Shown here: piece after piece, positions 43,909 through 52,521 of the stretch | How the letters are laid out: each line of letters starts with the position of its first letter | Numbering within the stretch: the first letter of the stretch is position 1 | Assembly: GCF_022899355.1 (NCBI RefSeq) | Contig: NZ_JALJCK010000007.1 | Coordinates: forward strand, 124,001 to 188,000 | Length of the DNA stretch: 64,000 nt | Direction of reading: 5' to 3' | From: Shinella yambaruensis | Lineage (GTDB): Bacteria > Pseudomonadota > Alphaproteobacteria > Rhizobiales > Rhizobiaceae | The notes under the pieces: model-generated | Told to the model about the DNA's origin: nothing | Seen by the model: the letters and a program-made list of their open reading frames with translations, nothing else | Databases searched by the model: none | Position numbers and translations under genes: made by a program

Positions 43909-43922
43909 ACTGAAATTTCAGT
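43909..43922. promoter_or_regulatory. 14-bp palindrome between gntR and the Pot-type operon
   Basis: ACTGAAATTTCAGT is a perfect palindrome 39 bp before the ATPase start and 67 bp before the gntR start. A second AAATTTCAG half lies within the gntR 5' end near 43827-43835. Candidate operator of the adjacent GntR. Confidence 0.5.
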
Positions 43923-43960
43923 TTAGAAATGAAAAAAACTTTAGACGTGAGGGTGAGCCG

Positions 43961-45010
43961 ATGTCCCCATCGCAGACGGGCGTGGAATTGCGTTCCTTGG
44001 TATGCCGCTACGGCGCGGTGGAGGCCGTTCGCTCCATGAACCTTGCGATCGCGCCGGGGGAATTCTTCACGCTTCTCGGCCCGAGTGGCTGCGGCAAGTC
44101 GACGACGCTGCAGGCGATCGGCGGCTTCGCGCCGCCCTCCGGCGGGCGCATTCTCGTCGGCGGCGAAGACATCACCCACCTGCCGCCGGCCCGCCGGCCG
44201 ACCAACTACGTCTTCCAGAACTACGCGCTCTTTCCGCATATGAGCGTGGCGGAGAATGTCGAATACGGCCTGAAGCGCCGCAAGGTGCCGGCGGCGGAGC
44301 GGCGCGCGCGCGTTTCGGCCGAATTGCGGCGCGTCGGCATGCAGGATTTCGCCGCCCGCCGGCCCGCCCAGCTTTCCGGCGGCCAGCAGCAGCGCGTGGC
44401 GCTCGCCCGCGCGTTGGTCAACCGGCCCGCCGTGCTGCTGCTCGACGAGCCGCTGTCGGCGCTCGATTTCCTGATGCGCAAGCAGCTGCGCGAGGAGCTG
44501 AAGGCGATCCAGCGCGATGTCGGCACCACCACGGTCTTCGTCACGCACGACCAGTCGGAAGCGCTCAGCATGTCGGATCGCATCGCGGTGATGAATGCCG
44601 GGCGGATCGAGCAGATCGGCACGCCGGACGAGATCTACGAGCGGCCGCAGACCCGTTTCGTCGCGGAATTCATCGGCAGCGCCAACCTGCTGCCGGGCCG
44701 GATCGCGGACGGCGGCTCCATCGTCCTCGATGCCGGGACGACGGTGCGCCTTGCCGATGCGCCGGCGCCGGAGGGGTCGCGCTGCCTCCTGATGGTGCGG
44801 CCGGAGCACATGCGGCTGGCGGAGGCCGGCGGCCTCGCCGCGACATTCGCCAAATGCACCTATGTCGGCGACCACCACGAGATCTCGGCCACGCTCGCCG
44901 ATGGCGGCACGGTCACGCTCCGGCAGCAGGCGCGGCCGGCGCTCGATCCGGGCGCGCCCTGCCGCATCGCCTTCGACGAGACGAAGGCCCACGTCATCCC
45001 TGCATCCTAG
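43961..45010 (+). CDS. ABC importer ATPase, PotA-type
   Basis: A 349-residue ATPase with Walker [29 protein letters not shown], signature [14 protein letters not shown], Walker B VLLLDEPLSALD, HDQSEALSMSDRI, and a C-terminal TOBE-type domain (LMVRPEHMRLAEAGG). First gene of a Pot-type importer; partner genes are the binding protein at 45487 and permeases at 46601 and 47631. Confidence 0.93.
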   Translation: MSPSQTGVELRSLVCRYGAVEAVRSMNLAIAPGEFFTLLGPSGCGKSTTLQAIGGFAPPSGGRILVGGEDITHLPPARRPTNYVFQNYALFPHMSVAENVEYGLKRRKVPAAERRARVSAELRRVGMQDFAARRPAQLSGGQQQRVALARALVNRPAVLLLDEPLSALDFLMRKQLREELKAIQRDVGTTTVFVTHDQSEALSMSDRIAVMNAGRIEQIGTPDEIYERPQTRFVAEFIGSANLLPGRIADGGSIVLDAGTTVRLADAPAPEGSRCLLMVRPEHMRLAEAGGLAATFAKCTYVGDHHEISATLADGGTVTLRQQARPALDPGAPCRIAFDETKAHVIPAS

Positions 45011-45060
45011 CAGGCAACCCGAGCCGCCCCCGCGGCCCAAGCATCGTGAAAGAGGAAACC

Positions 45061-45450
45061 ATGCCCAAGGACAACAGCACCGAATCCGCCGCAAAGAGCG
45101 GCGTCCAGGTCATCAAGTTCGGCGATCCGGCCAATGAATGGCACGACTACGGCGACATGCCGGGCGACCGCACGCCGGGCAATCCGATCGGCCAGCACGC
45201 CTCCGTCTGGAAGTCGGCCGATGGCCGCGTGACGGTCGGCCTGTGGCGGCGCGACGCCGATTTCGGCGACCTGCTCGGCACCGGCCAGTGCTTCGATTTC
45301 GTCATCGAGGGCGATGTCACCGTGACCGACCAGCATGGCGTCAGCCACGTCGCCAATTCCGGCGACCTCCTGATCTACAACGAAAAGGACGAGGGCAGCT
45401 GGGAGCAGCCCGGCCCGATCCGCAAGATCTTCATCCACGTGCGCGACTGA
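45061..45450 (+). CDS. Small cupin-domain protein
   Basis: A 129-residue protein that looks like a single cupin barrel of the EutQ/DUF861 kind: GTGQCFDFVIEGDVTVTDQ, then SHVANSGDLLIYNEKDEGSWEQ and IRKIFIHVRD. The usual metal-binding histidines are mostly absent, so it may bind a ligand rather than catalyse. Its place between the ATPase and binding-protein genes suggests a sensor or enzyme for the imported compound. ATG 45061 follows GAGGAAACC. Function unknown. Confidence 0.75.
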   Translation: MPKDNSTESAAKSGVQVIKFGDPANEWHDYGDMPGDRTPGNPIGQHASVWKSADGRVTVGLWRRDADFGDLLGTGQCFDFVIEGDVTVTDQHGVSHVANSGDLLIYNEKDEGSWEQPGPIRKIFIHVRD

Positions 45451-45486
45451 TCGATCATCAACCATCAAGCAAAAAGGGGAACGTCC

Positions 45487-46608
45487 ATGCATAGTTATCG
45501 CTTCACGGCCAATCGCCGGCAGGCCCTCAAGCTGCTCCTCGCCGGAGCGGGCGTCATGGGCGGCCGCTTCGCCATCCCGTTCTCCGCGGCCCATGCCGCG
45601 GAGAGCACCATCGTCTGGGCCGCCAATTCCGGCGAGTGCGACCCGGCCGATATCGCCCGCTTCAAGGAGGAGACGGGCATCACGGTGGATTACCGCGAGG
45701 TCATCTCGGACGCCGACCAGTTCTTCGCCAGTGTCCGCCCGCAATTTACCGCCGGCCTGCCCATCGGCTATGACGTGATCTGCATCTCCAGTCAGTACAC
45801 CTCCTTTTATGCGGAGAACGGCTGGCTCGAACCGCTCGATCCCGCCGCGCTGCCGAATGTGCAGAAGAACCTGCTGCCCTCGCTGAAATCGGTCAAACAT
45901 GCCGATATCGCCATCCCCTTCGACTTCGCGCCGGTGGGCCTTGCCTTCAACCGCGCGCATTTCAAGGACGGGCTGGAATCCTGGGGGCAGCTGCTCGACC
46001 CGGCGGTGAAGGGCAAGGTCGGGCTCTATGCGACGCCCATCGTCAACGTCGCCGCCTGGGGGCTCTATCTCAAGGCGCAAGGCAAGATCGACAACGTACC
46101 CGCCGAAATGACCCTCGACGAGGCGATGGAAGTGCTGGCCTTCCTGAAACCGTATATCGAAAGCGGGCAGTTGCTGCCGGCGCAGGGTGAGAATGCCGGC
46201 CAGAAACTGTCGAACGGCGACCTCATCGCCGCCATGGCCCCGCCCGTCAACATCTCGCAGCTCGATCCGCAGAAGGTCGGCTTCGCCGTGCCGAAGGAGG
46301 GCGCGCCCGCCTATGTCGACCGCCTCGGCATTCCGAAGGGGGCGGCCGATCCGAAGGCCGCGCTCGCCTTCATCGACTGGTGGTTCCGGCCGGAGAATGC
46401 CGCGAGCTTCTGCCGCTACACGCTGCAATATCCCTATGCGGTCGGCGTCAAGGAGGCGCTGGAGAAGATCGCCCCGGCGCTCGCCGCCAATCCGCTGATC
46501 TTCCCGCCCGCCGACGTGCTCGACCGGCTCTACCCCTATCCGGCGCCCTGGGACCAGCGCGAACGCGCCCAGATCGCCCGGACCTGGACGCAGATGATCA
46601 GTGGCTGA
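45487..46608 (+). CDS. Periplasmic solute-binding protein, PotD-type
   Basis: A 373-residue binding protein with a signal containing NRRQALKLLLAGAG, possibly Tat-type, cleaved near AAHAAES. Features of the PotD/PotF class include STIVWAANSGECDPADIARF, GYDVICISSQYTSFYAENGWLEPLD, PFDFAPVGLAFNRAHF and DWWFRPENAASF. Stop overlaps the permease start region. Ligand uncertain. Confidence 0.88.
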   Translation: MHSYRFTANRRQALKLLLAGAGVMGGRFAIPFSAAHAAESTIVWAANSGECDPADIARFKEETGITVDYREVISDADQFFASVRPQFTAGLPIGYDVICISSQYTSFYAENGWLEPLDPAALPNVQKNLLPSLKSVKHADIAIPFDFAPVGLAFNRAHFKDGLESWGQLLDPAVKGKVGLYATPIVNVAAWGLYLKAQGKIDNVPAEMTLDEAMEVLAFLKPYIESGQLLPAQGENAGQKLSNGDLIAAMAPPVNISQLDPQKVGFAVPKEGAPAYVDRLGIPKGAADPKAALAFIDWWFRPENAASFCRYTLQYPYAVGVKEALEKIAPALAANPLIFPPADVLDRLYPYPAPWDQRERAQIARTWTQMISG

Positions 46609-47641
46609 GATGGTCTCGCTCACAAAGACAGCTGGCGCGCGCTCCTCCGGGGCGCGGGCCGGCTGGCCGGAAATGCTGCCGACGCTGGCCTGGCTCGTCG
46701 CCCTCCTCGTCCTGCCGCTCGTCTATATCCTGCGCATGTCGTTCAGCGCCGATCCCTTCGCGCTGACGGCGACCGGCTGGTCGCTTGCCAATTACGCGGA
46801 TTCGATCCCCTTCTACTGGAACAACCTGCTCAATTCGGTGCTGATCGGCCTGTCGGCGACCATCCTCGCCTTCGCCATCGCAATGCCGGTCGCCTACGGC
46901 ATCTCCTTCTACGGCGGCCGCTGGAAGGCCGTGCTGCTCTTCGCCTTCTTCGCGCCGTTCCTGACCAGTTATCTCATCCGCATCGTCGCCTGGCAGACGC
47001 TGCTCGGCGCCAACGGTCCGCTCTTCGCCCCGCTCCATGCGGCGACGGGGCTTGAGGTGCGGGTGCTCGGAACGCCCTTCGCGGTGGTGGCGGGCCTTAC
47101 CTACCAGCTGGTACCCTTCGTGCTCCTGCCGCTCTACACCGCCTTCAACCGCATCGACCGCACGCTCTGCGCCGCGGCGGACGATCTCTATTCCGGCCGC
47201 TGCGGCGCGCGCGGGGCGATGATCGGCGGGGCCGCCGGCCTTGCCATCGGGCTGCTGCTCGCCGCGGTGTTCTTCGGCGCGGGCGGCCTTGCCGCGCCGG
47301 GGCCGATGCTCTTCGTGCTGGCGGCGGCGCTTGCCGGCGCGATGGTCGGCGGCACGATGACGGAGCGGTTCGCGCTGATCGTCTTCCCGCTTTCGCGCAA
47401 CGGCTTCATCGCCGCCGCCGTGCTCTCCTTCATCCCGGCGCTCGGCGATTACGTCAACGCCGCGCTGCTCGGCGATATCCGTACGCAGATGCTCGGCAAC
47501 GTCATCCAGGCGAAGTTCCTGGTGGAGCTGGACTATGCCGGGGCGGCCGCGCTATCGGCGTCGCTGCTGGTCGCCGCCATGCTGCTGCTCACCCTTCTCC
47601 TGCGTCTCATCCGCGGCACGGAGCTTCTCGATGTCGTCTAG
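46601..47641 (+). CDS. PotB-type ABC permease with an insertion in the EAA loop
   Basis: A 346-residue permease; PotB proteins are usually about 280-300. The first 200 residues look normal (LYILRMSF-type start, PVAYGISFYGGRWKAVLLF, LYTAFNRIDRTLCAAADDLYSGR). At about residue 201 the ATPase-contacting loop is split by some 55 extra residues that form two small Gly/Ala-rich hydrophobic spans (GAMIGGAAGLAIGLLLAAVF; FVLAAALAGAMVGGTM). The loop then resumes as ERFALIVFPLSRNGFIAAAVLSFIPALGDYV. Start GTG 46601 overlaps the binding-protein stop; ATG 46610 is an alternative. Confidence 0.85.
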   Translation: MAEMVSLTKTAGARSSGARAGWPEMLPTLAWLVALLVLPLVYILRMSFSADPFALTATGWSLANYADSIPFYWNNLLNSVLIGLSATILAFAIAMPVAYGISFYGGRWKAVLLFAFFAPFLTSYLIRIVAWQTLLGANGPLFAPLHAATGLEVRVLGTPFAVVAGLTYQLVPFVLLPLYTAFNRIDRTLCAAADDLYSGRCGARGAMIGGAAGLAIGLLLAAVFFGAGGLAAPGPMLFVLAAALAGAMVGGTMTERFALIVFPLSRNGFIAAAVLSFIPALGDYVNAALLGDIRTQMLGNVIQAKFLVELDYAGAAALSASLLVAAMLLLTLLLRLIRGTELLDVV

Positions 47642-48467
47642 CACCCGCACAAAACGGGAAGGCTTGGCGGTCCGCGCCATGATCGGGCTGGCGCTCGTCT
47701 TCATGTTCGCGCCCGTCCTCACCATGATCGTCTTCTCCTTCAACGATCCCGGCGGCCGCTTCAACTACGAACTCGGCACCTTCTCGCTGGATGCCTGGCG
47801 CGCGCCCTTCGCCGTGCCGCAGCTTGGCGTGGCGATCCGCAACAGCCTCATCGTCGCGGCGGCTTCGGCGCTGCTGGCGGCCCTGCTCGGCACGCCGGTC
47901 GGCTTTGCACTAGGGCGGCGCAAGTTCATCGGTCGTGGTGCGGTCTCGGGCCTCACCTTCATTCCGCTGGCGACGCCGGAAGTGGTGCTCGGCGCGGGCA
48001 TGCTGATCCTCTTCGTGGCGACGGCGACGATCCCTGTGTTGAAGACGCTGACGGGCGGCCTGTTCTATCCGCTCGGCTTTCCCAGCGTCATCGCCGCCCA
48101 TACGACGCTCGGCCTCAGCTTCGTCATCATCAACGTGCGCGCCCGCGTCATCGGCGCCGGCGTGACGCTGGAACAGGCCGCGCGCGATCTCGGCGCGTCC
48201 GGCTTCACCGCGTTCCGCACGATCTGGCTGCCGATCATCCTGCCGGGCATCCTCTCCGGCGCGCTGCTCACATTCGCCATCTCGCTCGACGATTTCGTGC
48301 TGACCAACTTCACCGCCGGCGGAACGACCATGTTCCCGACCTGGCTCTACGGCCTGATGCGCCGCGAGCTGCCGCCGCAGATCGCCGTGGTCGGCACGCT
48401 GATCTTCCTCGTCTCGCTCGGCCTCGTGGCGCTTTCGGCAAAACTCTCGGGACGGCAGCCGGCCTGA
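47631..48467 (+). CDS. PotC-type ABC permease
   Basis: A 278-residue permease with an intact EAA loop (EQAARDLGASGFTAFRTIWLP), PVGFALGRRKFIGRG, SLDDFVLTNFTAGGTTMFP typical of PotC, and six hydrophobic spans. The start overlaps the potB-like stop by 11 bases. Unlike its partner it has no insertion. Confidence 0.92.
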   Translation: MSSSTRTKREGLAVRAMIGLALVFMFAPVLTMIVFSFNDPGGRFNYELGTFSLDAWRAPFAVPQLGVAIRNSLIVAAASALLAALLGTPVGFALGRRKFIGRGAVSGLTFIPLATPEVVLGAGMLILFVATATIPVLKTLTGGLFYPLGFPSVIAAHTTLGLSFVIINVRARVIGAGVTLEQAARDLGASGFTAFRTIWLPIILPGILSGALLTFAISLDDFVLTNFTAGGTTMFPTWLYGLMRRELPPQIAVVGTLIFLVSLGLVALSAKLSGRQPA

Positions 48468-48474
48468 CGTCCCC

Positions 48475-48741
48475 TCATTCTTCCCGGTCGAGCCGGCGGC
48501 TGACGCGCCAGCGATCCTCGCCCCGGTTCTCCAGCAGCCAGGATTTTTCCACGATCGCCGTTCCCTTGCCGGTTCTGTAGGCGTCGATCGTCAGCGTGAT
48601 CCGGTCGTCGTCGAGGCGCTCGACGCGCCCGCCGGCCACCGCGCCGTCGCTGAATTCCACATGCACCGGCCCTTCCTGCGGGGGCTCGTCCGCCACGGCC
48701 GGGCATCCCGGATAGGCATGGCTGTCCATCATCCTGATCAT
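48475..48741 (-). CDS. Small hypothetical protein
   Basis: An 88-residue soluble protein, ATG 48741 (MIRMMDSHAYPGCPAV). The C-terminal half looks like a small beta-rich unit (HVEFSDGAVAGGRVERLDDD; TIVEKSWLLENRGEDRW-type strand). No family recognised. It ends 7 bp from the potC-like stop (convergent) and is divergent from the gene at 48898, sharing the operator at 48798. An in-frame upstream start at 48792 is less likely. Confidence 0.5.
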   Translation of the reverse strand: MIRMMDSHAYPGCPAVADEPPQEGPVHVEFSDGAVAGGRVERLDDDRITLTIDAYRTGKGTAIVEKSWLLENRGEDRWRVSRRLDREE

Positions 48742-48780
48742 TGTCCTTCTCCTTTCCGAAAGGTCGCAGCCGGGGAACGC

Positions 48781-48809
48781 TTGACCGTACATATTTCTTC
48801 ATATACGAA
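48781..48809 (+). promoter_or_regulatory. Promoter with TTCATATACGAA operator-like site
   Basis: TTGACC (48781-48786) is followed by TTCATATACGAA (48798-48809), which differs by one base from the palindrome at 35987-35998. The site would overlap the -10 region (TATACG, 48802-48807) and serves the gene at 48898; it may also affect the minus-strand gene at 48741. Confidence 0.5.
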
Positions 48810-48897
48810 ATCATATATGGAGTTGTGACGAACGGCAATCTCCATTGCAACGCAACAACGAGGGATGCGGTTGCCGCCGCCCCTGGAAGAGGTTTTC

Positions 48898-49398
48898 ATG
48901 TATTACTTCGCCTATTGCACATGGCTGCATGACATCGAGATCGCCCGCTTCATGCCGGAGGCAAAGCCGGTGACCAAGGCCTATGCCGCCAACCACGCGC
49001 TGCGCTTCCATGCGGCGGGCGACCGTACGGATCGCGGCTGGTGCCATTTCCTCGGCACGGCGGATGTCTGGGGCGAACGCGCCGAAGGCGTTGTCTTCGA
49101 GCATGACGACACGCATTTTTCCGAGGATTACGACGATTTCGAGCGCTGCTGCGTGACGGTTCACGGCGAGGACGGCAAGCAGTACGATTGCTGGACCTAT
49201 CGCCTGATCCGCCCCGGCATCGCCATGCGTCCGCCGAACTTCTACTGGGAGCATATCCCGACCGGCCTGAAGCAGTGGAACTTCTCGCCGGAATATATCG
49301 CCAAGGTGCAGGCGGTCTTCGACAAGGCCGCCGAGTGCCCGCGCGCCGACCGCCCGAACCCGTCGGCCATCCCGGGCAAGGGCGCCGACACGCGCTGA
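48898..49398 (+). CDS. Gamma-glutamylcyclotransferase-like protein (AIG2/GGCT fold)
   Basis: A 166-residue protein that begins MYYFAYCTWLHDIEIARFMP, like the GGCT start YFAYGSNL but with GSN changed to CTW. VWGERAEGVVFEHDDTHFSEDYDDFERCCVTV, in segments, fits the strand-and-acidic-residue region that carries the catalytic Glu. The family converts gamma-glutamyl compounds to 5-oxoproline. The altered N-terminal motif leaves activity uncertain. It precedes an amino acid importer by 82 bp. ATG 48898 follows GGAAGAGG. Confidence 0.65.
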   Translation: MYYFAYCTWLHDIEIARFMPEAKPVTKAYAANHALRFHAAGDRTDRGWCHFLGTADVWGERAEGVVFEHDDTHFSEDYDDFERCCVTVHGEDGKQYDCWTYRLIRPGIAMRPPNFYWEHIPTGLKQWNFSPEYIAKVQAVFDKAAECPRADRPNPSAIPGKGADTR

Positions 49399-49404
49399 CC
49401 CGAC

Positions 49405-49432
49405 CGGCGGTGCCGGCCCGCCGGCGCCGCCG
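49405..49432 (+). terminator. Hairpin between the GGCT-like gene and the amino acid importer
   Basis: A 12-bp stem (one T-G wobble; 49405-49416 with 49421-49432) and a 4-nt loop, 6 bp after the stop codon. GC-rich, no T-run. Confidence 0.6.
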
Positions 49433-49479
49433 TCTCCATGCCGACTGCATGCAAGATCAATAACGACAGGGGTAATGCA

Positions 49480-50346
49480 ATGAAACATGGGATCATCCGA
49501 ACCTTCATGCTGGCTGCCGCGGCGACCGCCGTCTTCGCCGGCGCCGTCCAGGCCGGGGAGGGCGCCAAGCTCGTGCCCGAGCCCGTCCGCCAGGCGGGCA
49601 AGATCACGGTGGGCTCGCAGCAGACCTTTCCGCCCATCGAATTCCGCGAGCCGGGCTTAAGCGTGGTGACCGGCGCCAGCGCCGATCTCCTCGCCGAGAT
49701 CGCCAAGCGGCTGGAACTGAAGCTCGAATATGTCCAGGCCGAATATGCCGCGCTCATTCCCGGCATCGAGGCGAAACGCTTCGACGTCGCCTCCGGCGGC
49801 ATCAGCGACACGGAGGAGCGCGAGCAGAAGCTCGATTTCGTCAACTACATGCTCTCCGGCGGCTCGGCCATGGTGCGCGCCGAGGATGCGGACAAGTACA
49901 AGACCATTGCGGATTTCTGCGGCAAGTCGGTCGCGACCCTGCTCGGCAGCCGCGTCATCATGGCCAAGGTGGAGGAGGCGTCCGCCGCCTGCACGGGCAA
50001 GGGCGAGGCGGAAATCCGCGCCGAGCAGCTTCCCTCCGCACCGGATGCCCGCATGCAGCTCGACCTCAAGCGCGTCGACGCCTATCTCGGCGACTTCCCG
50101 GCGCTCGTCTACATGGGCACGCAGTTCCCCGGCAAATATTCCATCGTCGGCGGCAACTACATGCTGACGCCCTACATCACCTCCTGGGGCTTTTCCAAGG
50201 ACAACACCGCGCTTCGCGATGCGGTGAAGGTGACGCTGCAGGAAATGCTGGATGACGGCGCCTACAAGACGATCATGGACAAGTGGGGCGTCGGCGGCGC
50301 CGTGCTGCCCGAGATTACCGTCAACCTGCCGGCCAGCAAGCGCTGA
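49480..50346 (+). CDS. Amino acid-type periplasmic binding protein (family 3)
   Basis: A 288-residue binding protein with a Sec signal (cleavage near VQAGE) and family 3 marks GKITVGSQQTFPPIEFRE, ASADLLAEIAKRLELKLEYV, FDVASGGISDTEEREQKLDF and VDAYLGDFPALVYM. ATG 49480 follows AGGGG. First gene of a three-gene importer with the permease at 50362 and ATPase at 51207. Confidence 0.9.
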   Translation: MKHGIIRTFMLAAAATAVFAGAVQAGEGAKLVPEPVRQAGKITVGSQQTFPPIEFREPGLSVVTGASADLLAEIAKRLELKLEYVQAEYAALIPGIEAKRFDVASGGISDTEEREQKLDFVNYMLSGGSAMVRAEDADKYKTIADFCGKSVATLLGSRVIMAKVEEASAACTGKGEAEIRAEQLPSAPDARMQLDLKRVDAYLGDFPALVYMGTQFPGKYSIVGGNYMLTPYITSWGFSKDNTALRDAVKVTLQEMLDDGAYKTIMDKWGVGGAVLPEITVNLPASKR

Positions 50347-50361
50347 CGGGGAGGAAGGGCC

Positions 50362-51210
50362 ATGGCCATGACGGACCGTCTTTCCGCCCCGGAACTTCCG
50401 ATCGTGCATCGACGCCGCTGGGGAGCCTGGCTCCTCGGCGCCGTCGCCCTCGTCGTGGTGGTGACGATCGTCCACGCGGCCATTCGCGCGCGGATCGTCA
50501 ATCTCGGCGTCTTCGCCGATTACATCTTCGATCCGCTTATCGTCATGGGGGCGGTCAACGCCCTCATGCTCGGCACGCTGGCGCTGTTCATCGCCACGAT
50601 CATCGGCTTCATCGCCGCCCTGATGCGGGTCAGCGGCAACCCCATCCTGGTCGCCATCTCCGCAACCTATGTCTATCTCTTCCGCGGCACGCCGATGCTG
50701 ATCCAGCTCATCTTCTGGTTCAACGCGGTGCCGATCATGTTCCCGTCGATCACCATCAGCCTGCCCTTCATGGCCGAGCCGCTGGTCTCCACGCCCACCA
50801 CCTCGCTCGTCACGCCGTTCCTTGCCGCGCTCGCCGGCCTCAGCCTTGCGGAAGGGGCCTATATGAGCGAGATCATCCGCGCCGGCATCCTCGCGGTCGA
50901 CAAGGGCCAGCGGGCGGCGGCGACGGCGCTCGGCATGACCCAGCGCCAGGTGCTGGCGCAGGTCGTCATCCCGCAGGCCGGCCGCATCATCATCCCGGCG
51001 GCGGGCAACCAGTACATCATGCTGCTGAAATCCTCCTCGCTGGCTTCGGCCATCGGCTATCTCGAACTCCTGCGCGTTGCGACCGACATCTATTCCTCGA
51101 ACTTCCAGGTCGTCGAACTGCTGGCCGTCGCCGCCTTCTGGTATCTCGTCATGACCGCCTTCGCGACAGCGATCCAGACCGTCCTCGAAAAGGTTTTCCC
51201 GCAAAGATGA
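50362..51210 (+). CDS. Amino acid-type ABC permease
   Basis: A 282-residue HisM/GlnP-class permease with YVYLFRGTPMLIQLIFWF, LAEGAYMSEIIRAGILAVDKGQ and the EAA loop AATALGMTQRQVLAQVVIPQ. Its stop overlaps the ATPase start (ATGA). A single permease gene implies a homodimeric channel. Confidence 0.93.
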   Translation: MAMTDRLSAPELPIVHRRRWGAWLLGAVALVVVVTIVHAAIRARIVNLGVFADYIFDPLIVMGAVNALMLGTLALFIATIIGFIAALMRVSGNPILVAISATYVYLFRGTPMLIQLIFWFNAVPIMFPSITISLPFMAEPLVSTPTTSLVTPFLAALAGLSLAEGAYMSEIIRAGILAVDKGQRAAATALGMTQRQVLAQVVIPQAGRIIIPAAGNQYIMLLKSSSLASAIGYLELLRVATDIYSSNFQVVELLAVAAFWYLVMTAFATAIQTVLEKVFPQR

Positions 51211-51965
51211 GCACCGCACCCGAACAGACCCCCGCCGTCTCCGTGGTCGGCGTCTCCAAGAAATGGGCCGCCGTCTCGGCCTTCACCGATGTCAGTTTCG
51301 ACGTGCCGCAGGGCGAGGTCGTGGCGCTGCTCGGGCCCTCGGGCGCCGGCAAGTCCACGCTCCTGCGCTGCGTCAATCATCTCGAGACCATCTCGGCCGG
51401 CCGCATCTATGTGCACGGCGACCTGATCGGCTACCGGCTGGGCGACCAGGCGCTCTACGAACTGTCCGACGCGGAGATCAGCCGCCAGCGGCAGAAGATC
51501 GGCATGGTCTTTCAGCACTTCAACCTGTTCAAGCACATGACGGCTTTGCAGAACGTGATGAGCGGCCCGGTGCATGTCTTGCAAAGGCCGAAGGCGCAAG
51601 CCACGGCGCTGGCGATGGACCTGCTCGACAAGGTAGGCCTCAAGGCCAAGGCAGACGCCTATCCGTCGGAACTCTCCGGTGGCCAGCAGCAGCGCGTCGC
51701 CATCGCCCGGGCTCTCGCCATGCAGCCGCGCGTCCTCCTGCTCGACGAGCCGACCTCGGCGCTCGATCCGGAACTGGCGCAGGAGGTGGTCGAGACGATC
51801 CGCAAGCTCGCCGAGGAAGGCCAGACCATGCTGATCGCCACCCACGACATGGGCATCGCCCGCGATGTCGCCGACCGGGTGATCTTCATGGAGGGAGGCC
51901 GGATCGCCGAGGATGCGCGCTCGAAGGACTTCTTCACCGCGCCGAAGAGCGACCGCGCCCGGTAG
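51207..51965 (+). CDS. Amino acid-type ABC ATPase
   Basis: A 252-residue ATPase: Walker A GPSGAGKST, FQHFNLFKHMTALQNV, signature [14 protein letters not shown], Walker [16 protein letters not shown] and ATHDMGIARDVADRV. Translationally coupled to the permease. Confidence 0.94.
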   Translation: MSTAPEQTPAVSVVGVSKKWAAVSAFTDVSFDVPQGEVVALLGPSGAGKSTLLRCVNHLETISAGRIYVHGDLIGYRLGDQALYELSDAEISRQRQKIGMVFQHFNLFKHMTALQNVMSGPVHVLQRPKAQATALAMDLLDKVGLKAKADAYPSELSGGQQQRVAIARALAMQPRVLLLDEPTSALDPELAQEVVETIRKLAEEGQTMLIATHDMGIARDVADRVIFMEGGRIAEDARSKDFFTAPKSDRAR

Positions 51966-52075
51966 TTTCTCGCCCGGCTGCTACCGGCCCACTAGCTTAC
52001 CAGATTCTCTTTGTGAGCCCGGCGGTTCGCTCACAGGCGGACCATCGAAGCCTTGCGCATTCCGAAGGAGGAAAC

Positions 52076-52513
52076 ATGCCCCCGCTCTTCAACAACCTGC
52101 ATCACGTCTGCATCGTGGTCCGCGATCTCGAAAAGACCGTCGCCTATTATGAGAGCCTCGGGGTCGGCCCCTGGTTCGACTACCCCAAGAAGGGCACCTA
52201 TCTCGAATTCGACGTGCCCAACAAGGCAGCCTCGGACGCCATGCGCTACAAGTGCTGCGATCTCGACAACGTGCAGATCCAGCTCTGCGATCCGGGCGAA
52301 CTGGATTCGCCTCAGAAGCGATTCCTCGACGAACGGGGCGAGGGTGTCTATCACCTCGGCTTCGAGGTGGCCGATCGCGATGCGGCCGAAGCCCATGGCC
52401 GCGCGCTCGGCCTCGGGGTCGTGGCCCGCGGCAGGCGCATGGACGGTTCGGGCTTCTGCTACTTCGACACGCGGGACAAGGCTGGCATCGTGCTCGAAGT
52501 CCGCAAGTCCTGA
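52076..52513 (+). CDS. VOC-superfamily (glyoxalase-type) protein
   Basis: A 145-residue protein with two beta-alpha-beta-beta-beta units. It begins NNLHHVCIVVRDLEKTVAYYESLG, with the first metal His, followed by GVYHLGFEVADRDAAEAHGRALG with a second, and ends GIVLEVRKS with the C-terminal Glu. Such proteins are glyoxalases, epimerases or dioxygenases. Strong AAGGAGG ribosome-binding site. Lies 110 bp after the importer. Substrate unknown. Confidence 0.85.
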   Translation: MPPLFNNLHHVCIVVRDLEKTVAYYESLGVGPWFDYPKKGTYLEFDVPNKAASDAMRYKCCDLDNVQIQLCDPGELDSPQKRFLDERGEGVYHLGFEVADRDAAEAHGRALGLGVVARGRRMDGSGFCYFDTRDKAGIVLEVRKS

Positions 52514-52521
52514 GCCTCGGG

